64,000 nt of DNA from Methylobacterium mesophilicum SR1.6/6 (GCF_000364445.2 NZ_CP043538.1:1991612-2055611), one strand, 5' to 3'; shown: positions 37,801-46,778, counted from the first letter of the stretch. Numbers and translations are program-made. The notes: generated from the letters alone by a model not told the origin.

Positions 37801-38001
37801 ATGGCCGAAGACAGCGTGCAGGATCCCCCTGAACCCAGGGCCGTCAACATCGCCCATGCCTGGGAGCGCGCCTATTGGGCGCGCCGCTTCATGGTGCCGG
37901 TGGAACAGGTGGAGGCCGCGGTGGTGGCGGTGGGGGACGAACCGGCCCGCGTGGCGGCCCATCTCGGGCGGGACTGGCCCGGCCACGAGCCGGCCACGTG
38001 A
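37801..38001 (+). CDS. DUF3606 family protein
   Basis: The 66-residue protein contains NIAHAWERAYWARRFMVPVEQVEAAVVAVGDEPARVAAHLGR, the compact helical pattern of DUF3606. The family is small, soluble and of unknown function, and common in Rhizobiales. GGAGG precedes the ATG by about four bases. Confidence 0.8.
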   Translation: MAEDSVQDPPEPRAVNIAHAWERAYWARRFMVPVEQVEAAVVAVGDEPARVAAHLGRDWPGHEPAT

Positions 38002-38085
38002 AGCCGACATCCCAGGCTTAAGCTCGGCCGCATCTTGACTCGGCCGCCACAATATCCGCCATCTCCGACCTGACAGGAGGTGGGC

Positions 38086-38520
38086 ATGAGCATTTTCCAG
38101 GACGCCATCCTTCGCTTCGGCCGCACGATCATGTCGTATGCGGGCGACGCGGTCTTCCTGCAGGCCGCGGTCTCGTCGGCCGCCAACGTCATCGTCGCGG
38201 ACGGGGATGTGGGCGAGGAGGAGATCGAGTCGGCGATCAGCGGCATCCGCGCCAACCCGATCCTCGAGAAGTCCTACGACACGCTGCGCGTCGAGCAGGA
38301 ACTCTACGAAGCCATCGCCCGGGCCAAGACCCGCGCCGGGCGGCTGGAGAACCTGCGCCAGGTCGGTGCCATCGCGGAGCGGCCGATCGAGCAGCGCCAG
38401 GACGTGTTCCTGATCGGCGCCGACGTGGCCGACATCGACGGCATCAGCGAGGTCGAGCACAAGGCGCTCGACGAGATCGCGGGCGCGCTGCAGGTCGATA
38501 AGACGGCGTTGCTGCGCTGA
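38086..38520 (+). CDS. TerB-like protein
   Basis: The 144-residue all-helical protein has IVADGDVGEEEIESAISGI and ADIDGISEVEHKALDEIAGAL, two EF-like acidic loops typical of the TerB/DjlA-N fold. TerB proteins are linked to tellurite resistance and general stress, but single copies such as this lack the other ter genes. AGGAGG (38075-38080) lies five bases before ATG 38086, so the in-frame GTG at 38080 is rejected. Confidence 0.8.
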   Translation: MSIFQDAILRFGRTIMSYAGDAVFLQAAVSSAANVIVADGDVGEEEIESAISGIRANPILEKSYDTLRVEQELYEAIARAKTRAGRLENLRQVGAIAERPIEQRQDVFLIGADVADIDGISEVEHKALDEIAGALQVDKTALLR

Positions 38521-38841
38521 TCCGGGAGGCGCGGCGTCCCAGGGCCGAGACGCGTTCCAGCCGCGCCTCGTCCTGAGGTGCTCGCATCAGCGGGCCTCGA
38601 AGGAACCCTCCACAGCCGGTTGCGCGATCCCTGCAGGTCTCCTGCGAGGCCTGCGCTGCGCTCCGGCACCTCACGCTGAGGGCGAGGTTGGGATCGATCC
38701 GTTCGGTGGGAGACACGCCGCCCTGCGGCGACGCGGCCCGCCTCTTGCCTGCCCGGACGTGATAGCGAAACAGTCCGGGTGTAGCGGCTCGCCGGTACAC
38801 AACGCGGAGTTGCCGGCTCGCCGCCGGCCGGCGGAGACCGC
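38521..38841. other. Intergenic region with inverted repeat, 321 bp
   Basis: CCTCGTCCTGAGGTGC (38566-38581) and the imperfect inverse GCACCTCACGCTGAGGGCGAGG (38667-38688) flank about 85 bases, another intergenic repeat form. No gene was recognised. The promoter of the RND gene must lie within it. Confidence 0.6.
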
Positions 38842-41800
38842 ATGGGCCTCGTCCTCTACGCGCTCAAGTTCCGGATCACGACCTACGTGCTCGCCGTGCT
38901 GATGATGCTCGGCGGCGTCGGCGCCATCATCGTCACGCCGAAGGACGTGCTGCCGGTCGTCGACATCCCGGTCGTCGTGGTGGTCTGGACCTATACCGGC
39001 CTGTCCGCGCCGGAGATGGAACAGCGCGTCACGACCTATGCCGAGTACGGCATCTCCAACAACGTCAACAACATCCGCCGCATGGAGTCGACGACGCTCC
39101 AGGGCACGGCGGTCCAGCGGATCTACTTCGACCCCTCGGTCAGCCTCGATCTCGCCATCGCCCAGGTGGTCTCCTCCACCAACTCGATCCGCGCCGTGAT
39201 GCCCCCCGGGACGCAGCCGCCGGTGATCGTGCGCTACTCGGCCTCCTCGGTGCCGGTGATCCAGCTCGCCCTGACCTCCGCCAAGCAGAGCCTCAACGAG
39301 GTCTACGACTACGCCCAGTACCGGATCCGCCAGACGCTCGCGCAGGTGCCGGGCTCGACCCTGCCGTCGCCCTTCGGCGGCGCGCCCCGGCAGATCATGG
39401 TCGATCTCGACCTCAACGCCCTGCAGGCGCTCGGCCTGACGCCGCTCGACGTCACCAACGCCATGACGGCCCAGAACCTGACGGTGCCGTCCGGCCTCGC
39501 CAAGATCGGCGAGCAGCAATACCCGGTCCAGCTCAACGCCACGCCGCCCTCGATCGAGACCCTCAACACCGCGCCCATCAAGGTGGTGGCCGGCCAGCCC
39601 GTGCTGGTGCGCGACGTGGCCTATGTCCGCGACGGTGGCCCGCCGCAGGTCAACGTGGTCAGCGCCGACGGCCAGCAGGCCGTGCTGATGCAGATCATCA
39701 AGAACGGCACCGCCTCGACGCTGAACGTCGTCAACAACGTCAAGGCGGCGATGCCGACGATCCGCGCGGCGGCGCCCGACGGGTTGTCGATCAAGCAGCT
39801 GTTCGACCAGTCGGTCTTCGTCTCGAACGCCATCGAGGGCGTGCTGCACGAGGCGCTGACCGCGGCGGCCCTGACGGGCCTCGCCATCCTGCTGTTCCTC
39901 GGCTCCTGGCGCTCGACGATCATCGTGCTGATCTCGATCCCGCTCTGCGTGATGACCTCGCTCGCTGTGCTGGCGGCGCTCGGCGAGACCATCAACGTGA
40001 TGACGCTCGGCGGGCTGGCGCTCGCGGTCGGCATCCTGGTGGACGACGCCACGGTGGCGATCGAGAACACCTACCGGCTGTTCGAGGAGGGCGAGGAGTT
40101 CCGCGAGAGCGTGGTGCACGGCGCCGCCGGCATCGCCAAGCCCGCGCTGATCTCGACGCTGGCGATCTGCGCGGCCTTCACGGCGGTGTTCGCCCTGACC
40201 GACACGCCGAAGTATCTGTTCACCCCGCAGGCACTCGCGGTCGTGTTCGCGATGCTGACCTCCTACCTGCTGTCCCGGACCCTGGTTCCGCTGCTCATCG
40301 ACGTGATCGTGGCGCCGGAATACCGGCAGAAGCACGCCAAGGATCGGAGTGAGCATGAGCCGCCGCGGCGGGGCCGGATCGCGCGCGCCGTCGGCCTGAT
40401 CGGCGCCCCGGTGATGCGGCTCGCCGGCCGGATCCACGGCGCCTTCGAGCGCGGGTTCGCGCGGTTTCACAGGAGCTATGTCGGCCTGCTGCACGCGGTA
40501 CTGCGCCACCGGATCGTCACCCTGGGGGTCGCCGGCTTCGTGCTCGGGATGACCGGCGTGCTGTTCACCTTCGTCGGGCAGGATTACTTCCCGCAGATCG
40601 AGGCGAGCCAGATGACCATGCATCTGCGCACCCGCACCGGCATGCGTATCGAGACCGCCCGGCAGGTCTTCGCCGAGGTCGAGGACACGGTCCGCGAGGT
40701 CATCCCGCCCGGCGAGGTCGACCAGATCCTCCAGAACCTCGGCCTGCCGTCGAACAACTACAATTTCGCGTTCTCGGACGGCTCGTTCGTCTCCTACAAC
40801 GACGGGCAGATGCTCATCAGCCTCAAGGAGGGCCACGGCTCGGCGGCGGGCTACACCAAGCGGCTGCGCGCGGTGCTGATGAAGCGCTTCCCCGACATGG
40901 TCGTCTACTTCCAGCCCGCCGACATGATCACCCAGATCCTGAACTTCGGCGTCATCACGCCGATCGACGTGCAGGTCTCCGGGCGGCACAAGGAGAAGGA
41001 CCTGGAGGTCGCCCAGCGCATCGTCCAGCGGCTGAAGCACACCAAGGGACTGGTGGACGTCCACCTGCAGCAGATCGTCAACGAGCCGCAATTCTACGTC
41101 GATGTCGACCGGCGCCTCGCCTCCGAACTCGGCCTGACCGAGCAGCAGGTGGCGCAGAACATGAACATCTCGCTCTCGGGCAGCTACCAGGTGACGCCCA
41201 ACTTCTGGCCCGATCCGAAGACCGGCATCCCCTATCAGCTCTGGGTGCAGACGCCCGAGTACCGCAACAGCTCGCTGAACGACCTGCGCAACACGCCGAT
41301 GTTCGTGCGCGCGGCCGCGACCTCCGGCTCCGGCCCCGGGGTGCTGACGCTTCTCTCCAGCCTCGCCGACCTGCGCCGGACGCCGACGCAGACCATGATC
41401 AGCCACGTCAACATCCAGCCGACCTTCGACATCTACGCCGCGGTGCAGGACCGGGATCTCGGATCCGTGGCGCGGGACATCGACGCCATCGTGCAGGACG
41501 AGCAGAAGAACCTGGAGGCGCCCGACAAGATCGCGGTGCGCGGTCAGATCGAGAACATGCGCTCGGCCTTCTTCCGGCTGGAGATCGGCCTCGGCATCGC
41601 GCTGATCGCCGTCTATCTGCTGATGGCGGTGAACTACCAGAGCTGGGGCGACCCGTTCGTGGTCATCGCCGCCCTGCCGATGGCGTTCTGCGGCATCACC
41701 TTCGCGCTGTTCGTGACCGGCACGACCTTCTCGATCCCGTCGATCTTCGGGGCGATCATGTCGGTGGGCATCGCCTCGGCGAACTCGATCCTGCTCGTGA

Positions 41801-42114
41801 CCTTCGCCAAGGAGCACCGGGAGGAGACGGGCTGCGGCGCCCTGGAGGCGGCGATCACGGCGGGCGAGACCCGGCTGCGGCCGGTGCTGATGACCGCCTC
41901 GGCGATGTTTCTGGGGTTGATCCCGATGGCCTTGGGCACCGGCGAGGGGGGCGAGCAGAACGCCGCCCTCGCCCGCGCCGTGATGGGCGGCATCGCCTTC
42001 GCGACGCCGGCGACGCTGCTGCTGGTGCCGTTCCTCTACGTGCTGATGCGCGGCGGGACGGCGCAGCCGGTGCAGGATTACCTGGAGCCGGAGGGGCAGC
42101 CGGCGGCGGGGTAG
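38842..42114 (+). CDS. RND-family efflux permease
   Basis: The 1090-residue inner-membrane protein has the RND architecture: TM1 at about residues 10-30, a large periplasmic loop, the TM2-TM6 block (about 335-480), a cytoplasmic linker rich in Arg, Glu and His (about 495-520), a second TM and loop, and the TM8-TM12 block near the end. GILVDDATVAIENTYRL carries the TM4 acidic pair of the proton relay, and SVGIASANSILLVTFAKEHRE is the matching C-terminal segment. No membrane fusion protein or outer-membrane channel gene is adjacent, so it must use partners encoded elsewhere. The substrate is unknown. Confidence 0.92.
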   Translation: MGLVLYALKFRITTYVLAVLMMLGGVGAIIVTPKDVLPVVDIPVVVVVWTYTGLSAPEMEQRVTTYAEYGISNNVNNIRRMESTTLQGTAVQRIYFDPSVSLDLAIAQVVSSTNSIRAVMPPGTQPPVIVRYSASSVPVIQLALTSAKQSLNEVYDYAQYRIRQTLAQVPGSTLPSPFGGAPRQIMVDLDLNALQALGLTPLDVTNAMTAQNLTVPSGLAKIGEQQYPVQLNATPPSIETLNTAPIKVVAGQPVLVRDVAYVRDGGPPQVNVVSADGQQAVLMQIIKNGTASTLNVVNNVKAAMPTIRAAAPDGLSIKQLFDQSVFVSNAIEGVLHEALTAAALTGLAILLFLGSWRSTIIVLISIPLCVMTSLAVLAALGETINVMTLGGLALAVGILVDDATVAIENTYRLFEEGEEFRESVVHGAAGIAKPALISTLAICAAFTAVFALTDTPKYLFTPQALAVVFAMLTSYLLSRTLVPLLIDVIVAPEYRQKHAKDRSEHEPPRRGRIARAVGLIGAPVMRLAGRIHGAFERGFARFHRSYVGLLHAVLRHRIVTLGVAGFVLGMTGVLFTFVGQDYFPQIEASQMTMHLRTRTGMRIETARQVFAEVEDTVREVIPPGEVDQILQNLGLPSNNYNFAFSDGSFVSYNDGQMLISLKEGHGSAAGYTKRLRAVLMKRFPDMVVYFQPADMITQILNFGVITPIDVQVSGRHKEKDLEVAQRIVQRLKHTKGLVDVHLQQIVNEPQFYVDVDRRLASELGLTEQQVAQNMNISLSGSYQVTPNFWPDPKTGIPYQLWVQTPEYRNSSLNDLRNTPMFVRAAATSGSGPGVLTLLSSLADLRRTPTQTMISHVNIQPTFDIYAAVQDRDLGSVARDIDAIVQDEQKNLEAPDKIAVRGQIENMRSAFFRLEIGLGIALIAVYLLMAVNYQSWGDPFVVIAALPMAFCGITFALFVTGTTFSIPSIFGAIMSVGIASANSILLVTFAKEHREETGCGALEAAITAGETRLRPVLMTASAMFLGLIPMALGTGEGGEQNAALARAVMGGIAFATPATLLLVPFLYVLMRGGTAQPVQDYLEPEGQPAAG

Positions 42115-42192
42115 GGCGATACGGCCTCCACCGCATCTCCCTTCCCCGCAGAGCTGATATTCACACTTCGTAGGCCGAGGCGCTCTCTCCTC

Positions 42193-42289
42193 CCCCTTGC
42201 GGGGAGGAGTTGGAGGTGGGGGTGGTGCAGAAGGCACCGGACCGCTCGATCCTGAACCACCCCCACCCCTGACCCCTCCCCGCAAGGGG
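42193..42289. repeat. Intergenic inverted repeat after the RND gene
   Basis: CCCCTTGCGGGGAGGAGT (from 42193) through GGTGGGGGTGGT (to 42236) pairs with ACCACCCCCACC through CCCCGCAAGGGG (42256-42289), leaving a loop of about 19 bases. It lies between the convergent RND and cynS genes and could act as a bidirectional terminator. Confidence 0.75.
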
Positions 42290-42349
42290 AGGGGAAAAGC
42301 GCCCTGCTTCAATGGCGTTGGTGCCGAATGGAGAAGCCCTCCGGACCGC

Positions 42350-42838
42350 TCAGCCCTCCTTGAACCCGTATTCCGGCGTCTCATCGTCGTTGCCGTAATA
42401 CTTGTACGGCAGGAACTTGCCCGACATGGTGAGCTTCACCCGGTCGCCCTTGTTGTTGGCCTCCCGGGCCATGTCCATGTTGAAGTCGATCGCCGACATG
42501 ATGCCGTCGCCGAACTCCTCCTGGATCAGCTCCTTGAAGGTCGTGCCGTAGACCATCACCAGCTCGTAGAACCGGTAGATCAGCGGGTCGGTCGGCGGCA
42601 TCGTGGGGATCGAGCCGCGGTAGGGCGGCTCGTTGAGCATCCGCTCCTCCGCCTCGGTCAGCCCGAACAGCTCGGCCGCGCGCTTCGCCTGTGCCTTCGG
42701 CAGCTTCATCTGGCCCATGCAGGCCGCCGTGATCAGGAACGGCGAGAGGCCGCCGATCGCCTCGTGGATGTGCTTCCAGCTCCAGCCCTTCTCGCGCTTG
42801 ATGTCGAGCAGCTTCTCGGTGAGGTCCTCGCGCTTCAT
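42350..42838 (-). CDS. cynS: Cyanate hydratase (cyanase)
   Basis: The 162-residue enzyme converts cyanate plus bicarbonate to ammonia and carbon dioxide (via carbamate). The N-terminal helical domain (about 1-80) precedes the active-site region DPLIYRFYELVMVYGTTFKELIQEEFGDGIMSAIDF, where Arg89, Glu92 and Ser115 match the catalytic Arg96, Glu99 and Ser122 of the E. coli decamer with identical spacing. The C-terminal FLPYKYYG is conserved. No cynT carbonic anhydrase, cyanate transporter or cynR regulator is adjacent. Confidence 0.95.
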   Translation of the reverse strand: MKREDLTEKLLDIKREKGWSWKHIHEAIGGLSPFLITAACMGQMKLPKAQAKRAAELFGLTEAEERMLNEPPYRGSIPTMPPTDPLIYRFYELVMVYGTTFKELIQEEFGDGIMSAIDFNMDMAREANNKGDRVKLTMSGKFLPYKYYGNDDETPEYGFKEG

Positions 42839-43060
42839 CGTTCTCTCCCTGCCTGATCACGGACGGGCATCAAGGCGCCCCGCCCGCGCCCCTCGGCAAG
42901 GCGTGTGCCAAGCGCGGCACTCCGACGGCGATCGGTGACGGGCCCGCACGAGCGTGCTTTCGGTGCACCGGGCGGGCGGGAAGCGCACAACCGTGGCCGG
43001 AAACGCTTGCATCCGTGGCGTGTTTCCGGACCATGCGCCCTCGGGTCTCGGAGGCGGGCG

Positions 43061-44650
43061 TTGGGCGGAGACGAACAAGACGGGCACACGGCCGACGGGG
43101 CACCGGGCGCATCCGCGCCGCCGGCCCCGTGGGAATTCGTGTTGCCGGAGGAGACGGCCACCGAGGATCTCGGACTGTTCCTGTCCGAGTTCCTGCTGCC
43201 GGGCGACGTCGTGGCGCTCTCGGGCGGCCTCGGCGGTGGCAAGACGACGCTCGCCCGCGCGGTGATCCGCGAGCTGGCCGGCGCGCCGCGGCTTGAGGTG
43301 CCGAGCCCGACCTTCACGCTGATCCAGCCCTACACGGCCCGCGACGGCCGCGCGATCATCCACGCCGACCTCTACCGGCTGCGCGACCCCGACGAGCTGG
43401 TGGAGCTCGGCTTCGACGAGATGGCCGAAGGCGCGATCACCCTGATCGAGTGGCCGGACCGGATGCCGCCCCGCGACGGCCCGGTGCTCACCGTCGACCT
43501 GTCCCTGCGGGCGGAGTTCGGACCCGAGGCCCGGCTCGCCCGGGTCGACGGCACCGGCGGCATGCGCGCGCGCCTGGACCGGGCCCGGGCGGTACGCCGG
43601 CTCCTCGACCGGAGCGGCTGGGACATCGCCGAGCGCACGCTGATGCAGGGGGACGCCTCCTCCCGCGCCTACGAGCGCCTGACCAAGCCCGATGGTACCA
43701 GCGCCGTGCTGATGATCGCGCCGCCCCGGCCGGACGGGCCGCCCGTGCGCGACGGCAAGACCTACAGCGCGATCGTCCATCTGGCCGAGAGCGTCCACGC
43801 CTTCGTGGCCCTCGACCGCGGCCTTCGGGCGCTCGGCTTCTCGGCGCCCAGGATCTACGGCGAGGACCTTGCCGAGGGGCTGCTGATCCTGGAGGATCTC
43901 GGCACCGAGCCCGTGGTGGAGGCCGGCGCCCCCCGGCCCGAGCGCTATTCCGAGGCCGTGCGGCTGCTCGCCAAGCTCCACGCCACGCCGCTGCCCTCGG
44001 TCCTGCCGGTGGCGGACGGGATCGAGCACGTGCTGCCGCCCTACGACGTCGAGGCCCTGCTGTTCGAGGCGGAGTTGATGCCCGACTGGTACGCGCCGGC
44101 GATCCGCGACGTCACGCTGTCGGCGGCGGCGCGGGGCGCCTTCGTGGACCTGTGGCGCGAGGCCCTGCAGGGCGCGGTCCCGGACCGGCCGACCTGGACC
44201 CTGCGTGACTACCACTCGCCGAACCTGATCTGGCTGCCGGAACGGGACGGGCTGGAGCGGGTCGGCCTGATCGACTTCCAGGACGCCGTGATGGGCCACC
44301 CGGCCTACGACGTCGCATCGCTGCTGCAGGATGCCCGGGTCGATACCAGCGCGGAGTTCGAGCTGCGGCTGCTCGGCCTCTACGCCCGCGAGCGCCGGGG
44401 GAAGGATCCGGCTTTCGATGTCGGCGCCTTCGCCACCGCCTACGCGCTGCTGGCCGCGCAGCGCGCCACCAAGATCCTCGGCATCTTCGCCCGGCTCGAT
44501 CGGCGCGACGGCAAGCCCGGCTACCTCGCCCACCTGCCGCGGATCGAGGGTTACCTCGCGCGCAACCTCGCCCATCCGGCGCTGGCTGGGCTGCGGGCCT
44601 GGCACGGGGACCATCTGCCGGGCCTCGTCGCCCCCGCCCCCGAACCCTGA
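43061..44650 (+). CDS. tsaE: TsaE ATPase fused to an AmgK-like sugar kinase
   Basis: This roughly 529-residue protein joins two enzymes. The N-terminal part (about residues 20-170) is TsaE, the ATPase of the t6A tRNA-modification complex, with P-loop GGLGGGKTTLARAV, PSPTFTLIQPY and HADLYRLRD. The C-terminal part (about 190-525) is an aminoglycoside-phosphotransferase fold with LRDYHSPNLIW and LIDFQDAVMG, the catalytic and magnesium-binding loops. The following gene is a MurU-like nucleotidyltransferase, so the kinase is probably AmgK (anomeric MurNAc/GlcNAc kinase) in peptidoglycan recycling. TTG 43061 has GGAGG six bases upstream; an ATG 52 codons earlier lacks family sequence. Confidence 0.88.
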   Translation: MGGDEQDGHTADGAPGASAPPAPWEFVLPEETATEDLGLFLSEFLLPGDVVALSGGLGGGKTTLARAVIRELAGAPRLEVPSPTFTLIQPYTARDGRAIIHADLYRLRDPDELVELGFDEMAEGAITLIEWPDRMPPRDGPVLTVDLSLRAEFGPEARLARVDGTGGMRARLDRARAVRRLLDRSGWDIAERTLMQGDASSRAYERLTKPDGTSAVLMIAPPRPDGPPVRDGKTYSAIVHLAESVHAFVALDRGLRALGFSAPRIYGEDLAEGLLILEDLGTEPVVEAGAPRPERYSEAVRLLAKLHATPLPSVLPVADGIEHVLPPYDVEALLFEAELMPDWYAPAIRDVTLSAAARGAFVDLWREALQGAVPDRPTWTLRDYHSPNLIWLPERDGLERVGLIDFQDAVMGHPAYDVASLLQDARVDTSAEFELRLLGLYARERRGKDPAFDVGAFATAYALLAAQRATKILGIFARLDRRDGKPGYLAHLPRIEGYLARNLAHPALAGLRAWHGDHLPGLVAPAPEP

Positions 44651-44668
44651 CCACCGGACCCTGACCGC

Positions 44669-45421
44669 ATGAGCGAGCCCGTTCCCGCCGTCAGCCGCGC
44701 CTTCGTCCTGGCCGCGGGCCTGGGCAAGCGCATGCGGCCGGTGACCGCCACGGTGCCGAAACCCCTGGTGGAGGTGGCCGGCAAGGCGCTCCTCGACCAC
44801 GCCCTGGACCGGATAGACGAGGCCGGGATCGGGACCGCGATCGTCAACGTCCACTATCTCGCCGACCTCATCGAGGGCCATCTCGCCCGCCGGGCTGAAG
44901 GGGGCGCCGCAGGACCGGCCACGCGCGTGTCCGACGAGCGGGCGGCGCTCCTGGAGACCGGCGGCGGCATCCGCAAGGCGCTGCCGATGCTGGGGGACGC
45001 GCCCTTCGTGGTGCTGAACTCGGACTCGTTCTGGCTCGAAGGGCCGGCCTCGAACCTGCGGCGGCTGATCGAGACCTGGGACGGCGCGCGCATGGACGGT
45101 CTCCTGCTGGTGGCGCCCACCGCCACGAGCCTCGGCTACGAGGGCGCCGGGGATTTCGTGATGGATCCGGACGGCCGCCTGGAGCGGCGCGGCGAGCGCG
45201 AGGTGGCGCCCTTCATCTACGCGGGCGTGGCGATCCTGAACCCGGCGCTGTTTGCCGACACGCCGGAGGGCGCCTTCTCGCTCAACCTGCTGTTCGACCG
45301 GGCGATCACGAAGGGCCGGCTGTTCGGCATGCGCCTCGACGGCCAGTGGCTGCATGTCGGCACCCCGGAGGCGATCCGGGCCGCGGAGGAGCGGGTGAAG
45401 GCGAGCGCGCGGATCCTGTAG
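44669..45421 (+). CDS. murU: MurU-like sugar-1-phosphate nucleotidyltransferase
   Basis: The 250-residue enzyme has the nucleotidyltransferase N-terminus FVLAAGLGKRMRPVTATVPKPLVEVAGK, with the GXGXRXRP and PKP motifs, then NVHYLADLIEGHL and NSDSFW. This fits MurU, which makes UDP-MurNAc from MurNAc-1-phosphate, or a related mannose/GlcNAc-1-P transferase. It lies 18 bases after the AmgK-like kinase, so the two steps (kinase, then uridylyltransferase) are encoded together, as in the AmgK-MurU recycling shunt of Pseudomonas and Caulobacter. Assignment to MurNAc rather than another sugar is inference from context. Confidence 0.82.
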   Translation: MSEPVPAVSRAFVLAAGLGKRMRPVTATVPKPLVEVAGKALLDHALDRIDEAGIGTAIVNVHYLADLIEGHLARRAEGGAAGPATRVSDERAALLETGGGIRKALPMLGDAPFVVLNSDSFWLEGPASNLRRLIETWDGARMDGLLLVAPTATSLGYEGAGDFVMDPDGRLERRGEREVAPFIYAGVAILNPALFADTPEGAFSLNLLFDRAITKGRLFGMRLDGQWLHVGTPEAIRAAEERVKASARIL

Positions 45422-45455
45422 TCCCGCGTGATGGGCCGGCGTCGCGCAAGGTGTC

Positions 45456-45484
45456 TTGCCAAGCCCGATCCGAGCCTCTAGAAG
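45456..45484 (+). promoter_or_regulatory. Predicted tRNA-Arg promoter
   Basis: TTGCCA (45456-45461) and TAGAAG (45479-45484) are separated by 17 bases and lie about 40 bases before the tRNA. The -10 is imperfect. Confidence 0.45.
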
Positions 45485-45525
45485 CCCCCTCACACCGGCG
45501 AGCCGAGAGCCCGCCGCCGTGTCAG

Positions 45526-45602
45526 GCGCCCGTAGCTCAGCTGGATAGAGCACCAGACTACGAATCTGGGGGTCAGAGGTTCGAATCCTTTCGGGCGCGC
45601 CA
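45526..45602 (+). tRNA. tRNA-Arg (anticodon ACG)
   Basis: The 77-base gene includes the encoded CCA. Acceptor stem GCGCCCG pairs with CGGGCGC, discriminator G. The D arm (GTAGCTCAGCTGGATAGAGC), the anticodon arm with loop CTACGAA (anticodon ACG at 45560-45562) and the T arm (GAGGTTCGAATCCTTTC) are all present. ACG is deaminated to ICG and reads CGU, CGC and CGA. Confidence 0.97.
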
Positions 45603-46013
45603 CAGGCTTCCACAATCACGGTCAGATCGTCGACGCCGCTGCATCCCGTGATGGTGGCTGGCGAGCGGCACGACCGATTCAATCGCCGACCGCGACGGCG
45701 TGACCGCAGGGCGCTTCAGCCCCCAAGGCGGTGCCGTCGGCATTGCGAGCTGGGGTCGGTGCACGTGTCCTGGGCGAAAGTTCCTGATCCGCCCCTGCCC
45801 CCGCTCGGATCAAGCCTTGATCCCGCGCGCATCCTGTCGCCCGCCCGACGCGCCGGTGACGGCGCGAGCCGCGCGGCGGCTCCGGGTCCGGTTGATGGCT
45901 CCAACTGCCGCCAGTGGGTGCGGCGGATGACCCGGCAGGCCGAGGCCTTCAGTCCCGGTGCGAACCGGCGGGCCCGGCAGGCGTTGCCCGACACGACGGG
46001 GGGATGACGCCAC
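45603..46013. other. Intergenic region after tRNA-Arg, 411 bp
   Basis: No protein or RNA gene is convincing here. A tRNA 3' end is a common integration site, but no integrase gene or repeat of the tRNA end was noticed. The open frames crossing it are Arg/Pro-rich and look like chance products of high GC. Confidence 0.5.
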
Positions 46014-46778
46014 ATGCAGCAGCGCTGGCCGAGCCGGTTGTGGATCGTGCGGCACGGCGAGAGCGCCGGCAACGTCGCGGCGGAGGCCGCCTCCGGGGCG
46101 AGCCGCACCCACATCGACATCGCCGAGCGCGACGTGGACGTTCCCCTCAGTACGCGGGGCGAGCGCCAGGCCGACGCGGTCGGACGCTGGTTCGCGGGCC
46201 TGCCGGCGGACGGCCGGCCCGAGATCGTGCTGACGTCGCCCTACCTCCGAGCCCGGCAGACGTCGGACCGCATCCGCGCCGCGGGCGGCCTGATGCAGGA
46301 CGCCAGGGACCCGCTCGCCGACGAGCGCCTGCGCGAGAAGGAGCTCGGCCTCCTCGACCGGCTGACACGGACCGGCGTCGAGCAACTGCACCCCGAGCAG
46401 GCCGAGATGCGCCGCCGCCTCGGCAAGTTCTACCACCGGCCGCCGTCCGGCGAGAGCTGGTGCGACGTCATCCTGCGCCTCAGGAGCGCCCTGGACACGG
46501 TCTCGCTGCATCACGGCGAGCGGCGGGTCCTCATCGTCGCCCATCAGGTCGTGGTGCTGTGCCTGCGCTACCTCATCGAGGACATGACCGAGGCGGAGAT
46601 CCTGGCCATCGATGCCGCGGGCGACGTCGCCAACTGCTCGGTGACCGAGTACGCCTTCCGCAGCCAGGCGGGGAAGGACGGCGTCCTGGCGCTGGAGCGC
46701 TACAACTTCGTCGCCCCCATCGCCGAGGCGGGCGCGCCCGTCACGTCCGAGCCCGACGCAAACGTGGCAGCCCGATGA
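46014..46778 (+). CDS. Histidine phosphatase family protein
   Basis: The 254-residue protein of the phosphoglycerate mutase-like fold has the catalytic RHG motif (LWIVRHGESAGNVAAEAA), LTSPYLRARQTSDRI, and the second histidine region with the VLIVAHQVVVLCLRYL segment. The extended form of the family and the residues around the motif suit a broad phosphatase rather than glycolytic mutase, which here is supplied by gpmI. ATG 46014 begins MQQRWPSRLW. It overlaps the next gene by four bases. Confidence 0.86.
   Translation: MQQRWPSRLWIVRHGESAGNVAAEAASGASRTHIDIAERDVDVPLSTRGERQADAVGRWFAGLPADGRPEIVLTSPYLRARQTSDRIRAAGGLMQDARDPLADERLREKELGLLDRLTRTGVEQLHPEQAEMRRRLGKFYHRPPSGESWCDVILRLRSALDTVSLHHGERRVLIVAHQVVVLCLRYLIEDMTEAEILAIDAAGDVANCSVTEYAFRSQAGKDGVLALERYNFVAPIAEAGAPVTSEPDANVAAR

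Noticed and set aside
38671..42384. Very long minus-strand open frame antisense to the RND gene
   Set aside because: Its product is Arg/Gly/His-rich without domains, and it mirrors the codon positions of a clear RND permease on the plus strand; a by-product of high GC.
42857..45682. Long minus-strand open frame antisense to tsaE/amgK and murU
   Set aside because: The plus strand carries recognisable enzyme motifs throughout, while this frame has none and also runs over the tRNA-Arg gene.
45526..46013. Integrated element at tRNA-Arg
   Set aside because: No integrase, no direct repeat of the tRNA 3' end and no change in gene style were seen downstream.
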